From the NCBI RefSeq assembly GCF_003966755.1, contig NZ_AP018005.1, positions 124,001-188,000 on the forward strand: 64,000 bases of DNA. The letters are read 5' to 3'. Shown here one piece after another: positions 53,282-61,887 of the stretch. The position numbers were made by a program, and so were the translations under genes. Position 1 is the stretch's first letter; each line of letters starts with the position of its first letter. This DNA is from Candidatus Rickettsiella viridis (GTDB lineage: Bacteria; Pseudomonadota; Gammaproteobacteria; Diplorickettsiales; Diplorickettsiaceae). The notes below the pieces were generated by a model, which was not told the DNA's origin, made no database searches, and saw only the letters and a program-made list of their open reading frames with translations.

Positions 53282-54294
53282 AAAGGAGTTTCCTTCGGAT
53301 CGGTAGGTGCGCTAGCGACTGTTTTAATCAGAGAGTTGATAGCTTCTAAAGTGGGGCTTAAATCCGGTAATGCGGTTTGTAGGTTTATTTCGGCAAGTTG
53401 ATTGATTTGCTGAATGATCGTTTGAGCCGCCGGAGATTTTTCTACATAATATTGTTGTATAGCTTCTTTAGTTTGTTGCAAGCTGGACTGATAAATTTCT
53501 TGCTGATGATGGAGTAAGGCCCACTGCGCTTGCTGTAACAATAATTGTAGATTCTGTTGTAAATATTGCTGCTGTATTTGTGGTAATAGTGGTTCTATTG
53601 GTTTATCTAAATGCCGCACAACGATTAACTGTTGAAAATTATGCAGGCTCGTTTGAATAGCATTTACCCATCTTTTTTCTGAAGTAGTTTGGGGTGGCGG
53701 ATTTACTGTTTCTTTGCTAGTGAGTTCAGTGCTCAGTAAGGGTAATTTTTCTACTTGGGCTTTCAGGCTATTTAATTGTGTCAGTGTATTGCCTAGGTTT
53801 AAGTGTGGTAATGCATTTAATTTAGCAATATTTTGGGTTAATAAATTGCGCAGTGTTTCTAGGGAGGCAGGCGAGTTATTAGATTCAGCTAATTGTTTAT
53901 TCGCTAAATTTAATGCAAATAAAGCACTGTTCGGATCGCGAAGATAAAAAAGATTGTAATTGGCGAGTTGAATAAGCTCTTTAGCTTCGTTTAACCGTAT
54001 CAGATTAGTATTAGATGTAAAATTTTTCTGAATAATGCCTTGTATTTGGGTTAAGTTCTTTTGATTTTGGGAAAGTTGTCCTTGGGCCAGCGTTAAATTG
54101 GCGGTATTAGCATTATTTTTTTTCCAAAAAAAAGCGAAAGTAAGAACAAGGCATAACCAGGTCGCTAATAATAAACCAATAGCGCAGCAAGCGATGATGC
54201 AACTCTTTGGCCGTGTAGGCGGAGTAGGTATATCATCATTTAGCTCGGTGGCGGTGATGATTGGCGGTTCTTGCTCCATATCTCTTTCTCCCAT
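53278..54294 (-). CDS. hemX: HemX family protein
   Basis: A bitopic inner-membrane protein of the HemX family, annotated as uroporphyrinogen-III C-methyltransferase in some databases but without that catalytic domain. N-terminal cytoplasmic part rich in Pro and Thr, membrane helix at about residues 32-55, then a periplasmic helical, Gln-rich coiled region. Length 338. The start overlaps the end of hemD; an internal ATG at 54279 is an alternative. Second gene of hemD-hemX-hemY. Confidence 0.8.
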   Translation of the reverse strand: MGERDMEQEPPIITATELNDDIPTPPTRPKSCIIACCAIGLLLATWLCLVLTFAFFWKKNNANTANLTLAQGQLSQNQKNLTQIQGIIQKNFTSNTNLIRLNEAKELIQLANYNLFYLRDPNSALFALNLANKQLAESNNSPASLETLRNLLTQNIAKLNALPHLNLGNTLTQLNSLKAQVEKLPLLSTELTSKETVNPPPQTTSEKRWVNAIQTSLHNFQQLIVVRHLDKPIEPLLPQIQQQYLQQNLQLLLQQAQWALLHHQQEIYQSSLQQTKEAIQQYYVEKSPAAQTIIQQINQLAEINLQTALPDLSPTLEAINSLIKTVASAPTDPKETPL

Positions 54295-55043
54295 CGGGAA
54301 AGTGTGTTTAAAATAGCTTCATTGCTTGCATTATCCGATATTAAGGGCGCTTTTACAAAGCCTAGTTTTTCGGCAAACTCCGCGATACGTAGACTAATAA
54401 CAAGAAGTTGTTTATCAAATAGCACATCATGCCAATCTGCTTGCAACAAATTGACCAAATTTTTAAGACCCGTATTACTTGTACAAATGATGATATCAAT
54501 CTCGTTTGAGTTGGGGATATTATTTGTAATAAGTCGAGGACATGATCTCTTATAGAGATTTAACGTGTTAACGTTGGCGCTTCTTTTTTCTAATGTGTTA
54601 ATAAGCGATAGGCAGCCATTTTCCCCTTGGCATATTAAGATCTTTTTTTGTTTTGGGCTTTGTAGTGGGGGAAGTGCGAGCAGGCCTTCGCTATTAAAAT
54701 CTTTTTCTGGGCGATAATCTACCGATAAGTTAAGTATTTTTAGTGTGGCTTCAGTGCCTGGACCAATAGCCATTATTTTGGTTTTCTTGGGCCAAGAAGG
54801 CCAAAAATGATGGATATAACTTGCTGATTGCAGTACGGCATTAGGACTAATAAAAATAACAAAATCGTAATGGTCAATTTTTTTAAATACTTCTGATATA
54901 AGCATTGTATTGTCTGTAGGTACAATTTCTATGGTGGGAAAAAAAATGGGGATGCCTGCATGTGCTTGAATGTCGCTAGCGAGTTTTTTAGCTTGATGTT
55001 CTGGGCGTGTAATCAGGACTTTTAAACGGTGTAGTGTTTCCAT
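54240..55043 (-). CDS. hemD: Uroporphyrinogen-III synthase
   Basis: Cyclises hydroxymethylbilane to uroporphyrinogen III. The weakly conserved family is recognised by LKVLITRPEHQAKKLA at the start, FISPNAVLQSA (about residue 73), MAIGPGTEATLK (about 95-106) and IICTSNTGLKNL. The ATG at 55043 gives METLHRLKVLITRPE; the in-frame start 36 bases upstream is less likely. Length 267. First gene of hemD-hemX-hemY, while hemC lies elsewhere in the window. Confidence 0.85.
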   Translation of the reverse strand: METLHRLKVLITRPEHQAKKLASDIQAHAGIPIFFPTIEIVPTDNTMLISEVFKKIDHYDFVIFISPNAVLQSASYIHHFWPSWPKKTKIMAIGPGTEATLKILNLSVDYRPEKDFNSEGLLALPPLQSPKQKKILICQGENGCLSLINTLEKRSANVNTLNLYKRSCPRLITNNIPNSNEIDIIICTSNTGLKNLVNLLQADWHDVLFDKQLLVISLRIAEFAEKLGFVKAPLISDNASNEAILNTLSRWEKEIWSKNRQSSPPPS

Positions 55044-55153
55044 TAGGATTAAACTCTTTTTAATTCGTGTTCTAATCAAGTGTTCAGCTTAGCGACGTGG
55101 TCAGCATTTAATAGCATTTTAGGGTAAACTAGTTTTTTTGCTAGGGCTTGCTT

Positions 55154-56335
55154 ATGGTGTTACCTACCTTGAAAGATTTAGATTGTAGCGATAAGCGTGT
55201 GCTCATTCGTGAGGACCTGAATGTTCCTATAGAGAATGGCCATATTAGCAGCGATGCGCGTATTAAAGCCGCCTTGCCTACTATCCAGTACGCTCTGGAT
55301 CAGGGAGCGGCGGTTATTATACTTTCTCACCTAGGTAGGCCGGAAGAAGGGCATATAAGTGCTGAGTTTTCTCTTGCACCTGTTGCAGAGCGCTTGCAAG
55401 TCTTACTCGATCGTCCCGTAAAATTTGTTGCTGATTGGCTAGATGGATTTGAGATTGCGCCTGGAGAGGTTGTTCTTTGTGAAAATGTGCGTTTTCAGAA
55501 AGGAGAAAAGAAAAATGACCCGGTGCTTGCTAAAAAAATAGCAAAGCTGGGGGATATTTTTGTTATGGATGCTTTTGCGACAGCGCATCGTAGCGAAGCT
55601 TCCACAGTGGGGACCGCACAATTTTCTCCTCAAGCGTGTGCAGGCCTATTATTAATGGCCGAAGTAAAAGCATTAACACAGGCTTTAAAAAATCCAGCGC
55701 GACCTTTGCTGGCGATTGTAGGCGGTTCTAAGATTTCCAGTAAATTGCATGTACTCTCTTCCTTAATCGACAAAGTGGATAGTTTGATTTTAGGTGGGGG
55801 AATTGCAAATACCTTTTTGGCTGCCCAGGGATATAAATTAGGAAAATCATTGGTTGAAAGTGATTTAGTTGAAGAGGCGAAACGCTTAATGCTATTGGCA
55901 CAGCAAAAGCATGCCGAAATTATCTTGCCAACCGATGTAGTGGTAGCTAAAGAAATGTCGGCTACCGCAAAAACAAAGGTTAAGAAATTAACTGAAATAG
56001 AAGATGATGAAATGGTCCTGGATAGTGGTCCGGAGTCTATTAGGCTTTATAATCGCGCCGTTGTATCAGCAGCTACTATTTTATGGAATGGACCTATCGG
56101 CGTTTTTGAAATGGCGCCTTTTGAAGGCGGTACACGTGCGTTAAGCTTAGCGATTGCAGATAGTGGGGCTTTCTCTATTGCGGGAGGGGGTGATACCTTG
56201 GCTGCTATAGAAAAATATAATATAAGCGATAAAATCTCCTATATTTCTACGGGTGGAGGCGCTTTTCTTGAGTTTGTTGAAGGAAAAACACTTACTGCAT
56301 TAAAAGTATTAGAAGAACATCAACGTGATTCTTAG
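55154..56335 (+). CDS. pgk: Phosphoglycerate kinase
   Basis: Glycolytic kinase that transfers phosphate between 1,3-bisphosphoglycerate and ADP. Motifs: [15 protein letters not shown] (about 16-30), [10 protein letters not shown] (about 59-68) and a glycine-rich nucleotide loop [12 protein letters not shown] near the C-terminus. Start ATG 55154 has AGGG 11 bases upstream; TTG at 55148 is rejected. Length 393. Overlaps no gene; pyk follows closely, giving a pgk-pyk pair. Confidence 0.96.
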   Translation: MVLPTLKDLDCSDKRVLIREDLNVPIENGHISSDARIKAALPTIQYALDQGAAVIILSHLGRPEEGHISAEFSLAPVAERLQVLLDRPVKFVADWLDGFEIAPGEVVLCENVRFQKGEKKNDPVLAKKIAKLGDIFVMDAFATAHRSEASTVGTAQFSPQACAGLLLMAEVKALTQALKNPARPLLAIVGGSKISSKLHVLSSLIDKVDSLILGGGIANTFLAAQGYKLGKSLVESDLVEEAKRLMLLAQQKHAEIILPTDVVVAKEMSATAKTKVKKLTEIEDDEMVLDSGPESIRLYNRAVVSAATILWNGPIGVFEMAPFEGGTRALSLAIADSGAFSIAGGGDTLAAIEKYNISDKISYISTGGGAFLEFVEGKTLTALKVLEEHQRDS

Positions 56336-56345
56336 AGGTCTAAAC

Positions 56346-57776
56346 ATGAATAGATTTAAACGAACAAAAATTGTCGCAACATTGGGTCCAGCAACCGATA
56401 AAGAGGGTGTTCTGCCTGCCATGATAGCGGCGGGTTTAGATGTTGTGCGTTTGAATTTTTCACATGGTAAGGCAGAAGATCATATCAAGCGAGCTAACTT
56501 AGTGCGTGAATGTGCTAAAGCTGCAGGTCGTGAAATTGCGATTATGGCAGATTTACAGGGTCCCAAGATTCGTATTGCTCGCTTTAAATTAGGTAAAATT
56601 TTTTTAAAAGAAGGTGCGCAATTTATTTTAGATGCGAATTTGTCTAAAGAAGCTGGTGATGACAAATCAGTCGGTATTGACTATAAAAATTTACCTAAAG
56701 ATGTGCAAGGCGGCGATCTGCTATTACTGGATGATGGGCGCTTAGTATTAAAGGTTCATAAGGTTCAACAAAATAAGATTGTTTGTAAAGTAGAAGTAGG
56801 TGGCGAATTATCGAATAACAAAGGCATTAATCGTAAAGGAGGTGGACTTTCTGCAGTAGCGCTAACGCCTAAAGATAAAAAAGATTTGAAAACAGCGGTT
56901 GAATTAAATGCGGACTATATTGCTATTTCATTTCCACGCAGTGCAGCGGACATGAAAAAGGCACGCAGCTTGTTAAAAGAAGCCAAGGGAAAGGCAGGAT
57001 TGATTGCAAAAATAGAACGTAGCGATGCGATTCCACTTTTAGATGAAATTATTAGGGCTTCAGATGCGGTTATGGTAGCGCGCGGCGACTTAGGCGTGGA
57101 AATTGGTGATGCAGAATTACCAGCGGTGCAAAAACATATTATTCAGCGTGCACGCTCCCTCGATAAAGTGGTTATTACTGCCACGCAAATGATGGAGTCT
57201 ATGATTCATAATGCGATTCCCACTCGGGCAGAAGTGTTTGATGTTGCCAATGCGGTATTAGATGGAACGGATGCCGTTATGTTGTCAGGAGAAACGGCGA
57301 CTGGGGATCACCCCGATTTAGTGGTAGCTGCCATGGCGCGAATTTGTTTAGGTGCTGAGCGGCAAGTCAAAACACAGGTATCAAGACACCGTGTGGAATG
57401 TCAGTTTCAGCGGCCTGATGAAGCGATTGCAATGGCAGCGATGTATACCGCCAATCACTATAATATTAAGGCTATTATTGCGCTAACAGAGTCTGGTGCT
57501 ACACCATTATGGATGTCGCGCATTCGCTCAGGGATCCCTATTTACGCGCTTGCACATAGTGTACAAACAACACGCCGATTAGCGCTTTATCGAGGTGTTT
57601 ACCCTATCTATTTTAATATTGATAAATTAGATAAAAAACGTCTCAATGATTTAGCTATCGCTGCATTAAAAAAGCATGGCACCTTACATAAAGGGGAACG
57701 TATTCTTATTACTTATGGAGATGTTTTGAAGACACAAGGTGGGACGAATACACTTAAGATTTTAGAAGTTTCCTAA
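56346..57776 (+). CDS. pyk: Pyruvate kinase
   Basis: Last step of glycolysis. Motifs: TKIVATLGPATDKEG, RLNFSHGKAEDH (about 32-43), MADLQGPKIR, the Mg-binding MVARGDLGVEIG and TATQMMESM. C-terminal regulatory domain about 345-476. ATG 56346 is preceded by AGAGG, 12 bases away; the TTG/ATT-type starts further up are rejected. Length 476 is normal. Ten bases downstream of pgk. Confidence 0.96.
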   Translation: MNRFKRTKIVATLGPATDKEGVLPAMIAAGLDVVRLNFSHGKAEDHIKRANLVRECAKAAGREIAIMADLQGPKIRIARFKLGKIFLKEGAQFILDANLSKEAGDDKSVGIDYKNLPKDVQGGDLLLLDDGRLVLKVHKVQQNKIVCKVEVGGELSNNKGINRKGGGLSAVALTPKDKKDLKTAVELNADYIAISFPRSAADMKKARSLLKEAKGKAGLIAKIERSDAIPLLDEIIRASDAVMVARGDLGVEIGDAELPAVQKHIIQRARSLDKVVITATQMMESMIHNAIPTRAEVFDVANAVLDGTDAVMLSGETATGDHPDLVVAAMARICLGAERQVKTQVSRHRVECQFQRPDEAIAMAAMYTANHYNIKAIIALTESGATPLWMSRIRSGIPIYALAHSVQTTRRLALYRGVYPIYFNIDKLDKKRLNDLAIAALKKHGTLHKGERILITYGDVLKTQGGTNTLKILEVS

Positions 57777-57785
57777 AAACAAGCG

Positions 57786-58211
57786 CTATTTATTGATTAC
57801 CCTTTTAGTACATCTACTACAAATCCCATAAATGATTAGGCTGTGGTCTGTCATTTTGTAACCTCTTTGTTTTGCGACAGCCTCTTGACGTTGCTCAATG
57901 ATTTTATCGACGAATTCATCTACTTTGCCACATTTTATACAAACCAGATGGTCATGATGAGCGCCTTGGTTAAGCTCAAATACCGAATAGCCTTCCTCAA
58001 AATTTTGTTGTTTAACAAGTCCTGCAGTTTCAAACTGTGTTAATACACGATAGACAGTCGCTAGGCCTATGTCTTCGCCTGATTCTAGCAGTGCTTTATA
58101 AATATCTTCGGCGCTTAAATGACGTGTTGAAGCTTGTTCAAGCAGTGCGAGGATTTTTAATCGCGGTGCCGTTATTTTTAAGCCGGCTTGGCGTAGTTGT
58201 TGATTATCCAT
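57786..58211 (-). CDS. fur: Ferric uptake regulator
   Basis: Iron-responsive repressor. N-terminal winged helix (about 1-80: GLKITAPRLKILALLE, SAEDIYKALLE, LATVYRVLTQFETAGLV) and C-terminal dimerisation domain with HHDHLVCIKCGKVDEF, the metal site and first Cys pair of the structural zinc. A second pair occurs as CSRC near the C-terminus. Length 141. Divergent from bamE, as fur and the omlA/bamE lipoprotein gene are in several gammaproteobacteria. Confidence 0.96.
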   Translation of the reverse strand: MDNQQLRQAGLKITAPRLKILALLEQASTRHLSAEDIYKALLESGEDIGLATVYRVLTQFETAGLVKQQNFEEGYSVFELNQGAHHDHLVCIKCGKVDEFVDKIIEQRQEAVAKQRGYKMTDHSLIIYGICSRCTKRVINK

Positions 58212-58299
58212 TAGATTATCTCTAAACTCCTTAGCTTCTGGGGTTAGTTTGTTTTTTGTGTTTTAGAATAGTGTGTAAGTTTATAATGATGTTATTTTT

Positions 58300-58596
58300 A
58301 TGACAAAATGGGCCATTAACTGTTTTTTACTCTTTTTGCTTTCGGGCTGTAGCATTATTTATCGCCCCGATATTCAACAGGGGAACGTCCTGAAGCAGTC
58401 TACCATACAGCAATTGAAGCTCGGTATGACAGAGGAACAGGTTCGTTATCTTCTAGGTAGTTGTGTCTTGCAAACACCTTTTGAACCTAATCGCAGTGAT
58501 TACGTTTACTTTTATCAACCAGGGCATGCGGAATCGACCCAGCGGCATGTGACACTTATTTTTTCAGCGGGCCGATTAGTCAGTATTAAGAAATAA
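58300..58596 (+). CDS. bamE: Outer-membrane assembly lipoprotein BamE (SmpA/OmlA)
   Basis: Small lipoprotein of the BAM complex. Signal peptide with lipobox LLSGC (Cys17), then IIYRPDIQQGNVL, the TEEQVRYLLGSCVLQTPF and DYVYFYQPG motifs typical of the family. Length 98. A TATAAT at 58282-58287 just before the gene is a likely -10 box. Convergent with rnfH. Confidence 0.95.
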   Translation: MTKWAINCFLLFLLSGCSIIYRPDIQQGNVLKQSTIQQLKLGMTEEQVRYLLGSCVLQTPFEPNRSDYVYFYQPGHAESTQRHVTLIFSAGRLVSIKK

Positions 58597-58612
58597 CGTC
58601 CTCATTAAGAGA

Positions 58613-58900
58613 CTATAACAGCGCTTTTTGTTTTTTAGCGCGGTTGATTCTAGTTTTCTTTGGGTCAATGCTGAGCGCGCGATAGATTTCTACTCTATCT
58701 CCGGCTTGCACAAGCGTGTTAAGAGGGCGTAGTTTTCCAAAGATGCCCACCTTATTTTTTGTTAAATCAATTTCAGGAAAATGACTTAGAATGCCTGAGT
58801 GTTGTATGGCTTCTTCTATACAGCATGCCGCGGATACAGATAACGGTATAATCAGTTGATTTTTATCACTTGCAAATGCCACTTCAATTTGAATAAACAT
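58613..58900 (-). CDS. rnfH: RnfH family protein (RatB)
   Basis: A small ubiquitin-like-fold protein of the RnfH family. Features: IQIEVAFASDKNQLIIPLSV at the start, VGIFGKLRPLNTLVQAGDRVEIYRAL in the middle and a basic tail KKTRINRAKK. Length 95. Forms a ratA-rnfH pair in the smpB/ratA/rnfH/bamE cluster. Function not firmly known. Confidence 0.92.
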   Translation of the reverse strand: MFIQIEVAFASDKNQLIIPLSVSAACCIEEAIQHSGILSHFPEIDLTKNKVGIFGKLRPLNTLVQAGDRVEIYRALSIDPKKTRINRAKKQKALL

Positions 58901-58909
58901 CTTTAATTA

Positions 58910-59350
58910 TCAACGGGCTCCATAAACTTGTTTTGCCCTGTCAGAAAAGGCTTGAGTCAGTGACTGCGCGATTTTTTCGAAAACAGGTGAAAAAGCAATT
59001 GCGAGTAAAGGACTGGTAAATTCAAATTCTAAATTCAAACGAACCTTACAGCCTTTTTTAGTGGGTTCAAATGCCCAAAAACCTTCCAAATGTCGAAAGG
59101 GGCCATTGATAAGGCTTATTTCAACCATCTTATCTTTTTGTAAGCGGTTAGAAGTAGTAAATGATTTTGAAAAGCCACCACCACGCAGCGTCAGTTTAGC
59201 TTGTATCGTATCTTCATCCTGCTTGATTATTTTACTTTCCGTGCACCACGGAAGAAAATCAGCATAGGCGGCTATATCATTGACGAGCTCATACATCTCT
59301 GCCACATTGTAGGGCACTTCTAATGTTTCTTGAATAATTGGCATAATCAT
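58910..59350 (-). CDS. ratA: RatA / coenzyme Q-binding START-domain protein
   Basis: Family of RatA and yeast Coq10, a START/polyketide-cyclase fold that binds a lipid such as ubiquinone; E. coli RatA is also described as a 70S ribosome-association inhibitor. Motifs: VPYNVAEMYELVNDIAAYADFLPWC (near start; shown in part) and a C-terminal SQAFSDRAKQVY-like end. ATG 59350 gives 146 residues and has AGGG upstream; a longer in-frame start with a hydrophobic extension is rejected. Confidence 0.92.
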   Translation of the reverse strand: MIMPIIQETLEVPYNVAEMYELVNDIAAYADFLPWCTESKIIKQDEDTIQAKLTLRGGGFSKSFTTSNRLQKDKMVEISLINGPFRHLEGFWAFEPTKKGCKVRLNLEFEFTSPLLAIAFSPVFEKIAQSLTQAFSDRAKQVYGAR

Positions 59351-59428
59351 TTCATAGACCCTATTTTGTATAGTTGCTACTTTATAGAGTCTGTATAATA
59401 AGAGCCTTAAAATGGGCGAGTATATCGT

Positions 59429-59905
59429 ATGAATCCTAAGAAAGCATCGCAATCCAGTACAATTGCGTTAAACAGACGTGCGCGGCATGATTATTTCATT
59501 GAACAGTCTTTAGAAGCAGGGCTGGTTTTACAAGGCTGGGAAGTCAAAAGTCTGCGTGATGGTCGTGCACAATTGAGTGAAAGCTATGTCGTCTTAAAAA
59601 ATGGTGAGGCCTGGCTTTTAGGTTGCCATATTACCCCGTTATCGACGGTTTCTACCCAGCATACCCGGCCTGATCCGACCCGAACCCGTAAATTACTTTT
59701 AAATGAGCGTGAACTGAGCAAGTTGGCCGGTAGTATCATGCGCAAAGGCTATACCCTCATTGCTTTAAAAATGTACTGGAAGAAAAATCGGGTCAAGCTA
59801 GAGATTGGTTTGGCCCGTGGTAAGCAAGAGCATGATAAGAGAACCAGTTTGAAAGAAAAAGATTGGCAGCGGGAAAAACAGCGTTTAGAACGCTATTCCA
59901 GGTAG
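59429..59905 (+). CDS. smpB: SsrA-binding protein SmpB
   Basis: Binds tmRNA and delivers it to stalled ribosomes. Motifs: [29 protein letters not shown] (in part, about 14-42), [20 protein letters not shown] and a C-terminal basic tail [17 protein letters not shown] that threads into the mRNA channel. Length 158. A perfect TATAAT at 59394-59399 is a likely -10. The tmRNA gene follows, as in many bacteria. Confidence 0.97.
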   Translation: MNPKKASQSSTIALNRRARHDYFIEQSLEAGLVLQGWEVKSLRDGRAQLSESYVVLKNGEAWLLGCHITPLSTVSTQHTRPDPTRTRKLLLNERELSKLAGSIMRKGYTLIALKMYWKKNRVKLEIGLARGKQEHDKRTSLKEKDWQREKQRLERYSR

Positions 59906-59935
59906 GAATTTTACCTACATTTTTGATATTTTTTT
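59902..59935 (+). terminator. Weak terminator after smpB
   Basis: Stem GTAGG at 59902-59906 pairs with CCTAC at 59914-59918, followed by ATTTTTGATATTTTTTT. The stem is only five pairs, so termination may be partial. Confidence 0.35.
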
Positions 59936-59979
59936 AGGATTTGGATAAGAAAATAGCAAGCATCTACAAAGGGATAGGT

Positions 59980-59985
59980 TATAAT
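59980..59985 (+). promoter_or_regulatory. -10 box of ssrA
   Basis: TATAAT placed nine bases before the first base of the tmRNA, ideal for a sigma-70 start. No convincing -35 is seen 16-18 bases upstream. Confidence 0.65.
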
Positions 59986-59993
59986 GCAGATAC

Positions 59994-60397
59994 GGGGGCG
60001 ATCGGCTTCGACGTTGATTACAAACCCCAAGGTGCATGTCGAGGACGCAACTTTGCCTCGTTAATCATGTTGCAAACTTATAGTTGCAAACGACGACTAT
60101 ATCTCCGCTGAAAACGTTGCTATTGCTGCCTAAACCGCAGTAACCGTGTAACGTTTGCGCCGTCTAAACAACGGCAAGCGCCATGAACTCCATAGGCTTG
60201 CATGTGGGGGGAGTGGTCATACTGGCAAGATCGTAGCCAAGTCTGTCTGAGGCGGAAGCTACTAAAACTAAACAGACTCGTTGCTAGACTCCCTGTCAAT
60301 CGGAGGTTTAGCGACTAAATTTAATGATTGCACTAAACATGTAGTGCCAAGGGCAGCGGATTGGCGGACGTGGGTTCGATTCCCACCGCCTCCACCA
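59994..60397 (+). ncRNA. ssrA: Transfer-messenger RNA
   Basis: Rescues stalled ribosomes by trans-translation. The 5' end GGGGGCG pairs with CGCCTCC at 60387-60393; discriminator A60394 and CCA at 60395-60397 complete the tRNA-like half, whose T-arm is GGTTCGATTCCC. The tag frame starts at GCA 60086 and reads ANDDYISAENVAIAA, then TAA at 60131-60133. The tag is longer than the E. coli 11-residue ANDENYALAA-type but keeps the AA end. About 404 bases. Its 3' end is the target of the island integrase. Confidence 0.97.
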
Positions 60398-60428
60398 AGT
60401 TATCATTCTAATACATCCAAAATCATCT

Positions 60429-60457
60429 AAAACCCCTTGTAAATAAGGGGTTTTTTT
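60429..60457 (+). terminator. Intrinsic terminator after ssrA
   Basis: AAAACCCCTT at 60429-60438 pairs with AAGGGGTTTT at 60445-60454 around a six-base loop, followed by more T. Ends the ssrA transcript 30 bases past its CCA. Confidence 0.9.
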
Positions 60458-60486
60458 ATTACTCTTCGTCCAGTGAAATCTTGAGA

Positions 60487-60531
60487 AAGCCCCCAATATC
60501 CCGCTCTAAAGTGGGGCCTAATTGGGGGCTT
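60487..60531. repeat. Inverted repeat upstream of the integrase gene
   Basis: AAGCCCCCAAT at 60487-60497 is perfectly inverted as ATTGGGGGCTT at 60521-60531; between them CCCGCT/AGTGGG forms a second hairpin. It stands 28 bases before the integrase start. Possible roles are an arm-type recombinase site, an operator or a transcript hairpin. Confidence 0.7.
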
Positions 60532-60559
60532 AATCTGTGGAATGAAGAGTGAGGCCCCC

Positions 60560-61786
60560 ATGGCATTAACAGTGGTAGAAGTGAAGAATGCAAAACCTCG
60601 TGAGAAGGCTTATAAAATGGCCGATGAGCGTGGTTTATATCTTTTGATCAACCCAAATGGTTCTAAACTATGGAAGTTAAAGTATCGATTTGCTGGATTT
60701 GAAAAGAAATTGTCTTTAGGTGCCTATCCTGAAGTGAGTTTGGCTGCTGCTAGGGATGTACGTGAAGAAGCGCGCAAACAACTCGTTAATAATATCGATC
60801 CTGGTATCCTTAAAAATTCTATCAAACGTTCGAAGAAGCTTGTGGCTGAAAACAGCTTTGAGACTATTGCTCGTGAGTGGCACACGAAATTCACTCTCAA
60901 GTGGACAAAAGAGCATGGCTCACGAACTTTAATTCGGCTTGAGCAAAATATCTTTCCTTGGATTGGTAGACGACCCATCACTGAAGTGACTGCACCTGAG
61001 TTGTTGTCTGCACTGCACCGCGTAGAAAAAAGAGGTGCGATTGAAACCGCTCACCGTATATTACAGATTTGCAGCCAAGTCTTCCGTTATGCTATTGCTA
61101 CTGGTCGAGCAGAGCGCAATTTATCTGCCGATTTAATCGGTGCATTGGCCCCTGTGAAAAAGAGACATCATGCCAGTATTACTGACCCTGTAGCAGTGGG
61201 TAAATTGCTCCGTGTTATTGATGGATACGAGGGTTTTTTTGTAACAAAATGTGCACTACAATTGGCCCCGCTCTTTTTTGTTCGTCCTGGTGAATTACGT
61301 CATGCCGAATGGAGTGAATTTGATTTTGCAAAAGCAGAATGGCGCATACCAGCAGAAAAAATGAAAATGCGCGAACAACATATTGTTCCACTGTCTACTC
61401 AGGCAATAACCATTCTGCAAGAGCTTAAAGCGCTTACTGGCGACGGCAAGTACCTTTTTCCAAGCATTCGTTCATTAAAACGCCCCATGTCTGAAAACAC
61501 TGTTTTAGGCGCATTACGCAGACTTGGCTACACGGCAGATGAAATGACAGGCCACGGCTTTAGGTCGTTAGCTTCGACCTTACTCAACGAAAACGGTTGG
61601 AATCGTGATGCAATTGAAAGACAGCTTGCACATGCAGAACGCAACAATATTCGTGCAGCATATAACTATGCAGAATATTTGCCAGAGCGAAGAAAAATGA
61701 TGCAGTGGTGGGCAGATTATTTAGATGAACTAAGAATGCAAAACGAGAGAACCTCACTAAGAGAGTTAGAGATACGGCTTACCTAA
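60560..61786 (+). CDS. int: Tyrosine integrase of ssrA-integrated island (P4-type)
   Basis: Site-specific recombinase. N-terminal DUF4102 (arm-binding) domain has MADERGLYLLINPNGSKLW; a SAM-like core-binding domain follows (about 100-185), then the catalytic domain. Catalytic residues: Arg in VRPGELRHAEW (about 242), His-x-x-Arg in HGFRSLAST (about 332-335), His in LAHAERN (about 358) and Tyr in AAYNYAEYL (about 368). ATG 60560 has GTGAGG six bases upstream and gives the standard MALTVVEVKNAKP start. Lies directly downstream of the ssrA 3' end, the common tmRNA integration site. Confidence 0.95.
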   Translation: MALTVVEVKNAKPREKAYKMADERGLYLLINPNGSKLWKLKYRFAGFEKKLSLGAYPEVSLAAARDVREEARKQLVNNIDPGILKNSIKRSKKLVAENSFETIAREWHTKFTLKWTKEHGSRTLIRLEQNIFPWIGRRPITEVTAPELLSALHRVEKRGAIETAHRILQICSQVFRYAIATGRAERNLSADLIGALAPVKKRHHASITDPVAVGKLLRVIDGYEGFFVTKCALQLAPLFFVRPGELRHAEWSEFDFAKAEWRIPAEKMKMREQHIVPLSTQAITILQELKALTGDGKYLFPSIRSLKRPMSENTVLGALRRLGYTADEMTGHGFRSLASTLLNENGWNRDAIERQLAHAERNNIRAAYNYAEYLPERRKMMQWWADYLDELRMQNERTSLRELEIRLT

Positions 61787-61887
61787 TTTTTTTGGCAGTA
61801 ATATTCTGTAGGTACGCCAGGTGATTGCTGATATTGTTCAACGTTGTTATAGTTTTGGTATAAAAAAATAAAGAACCTCCCGAAGCG

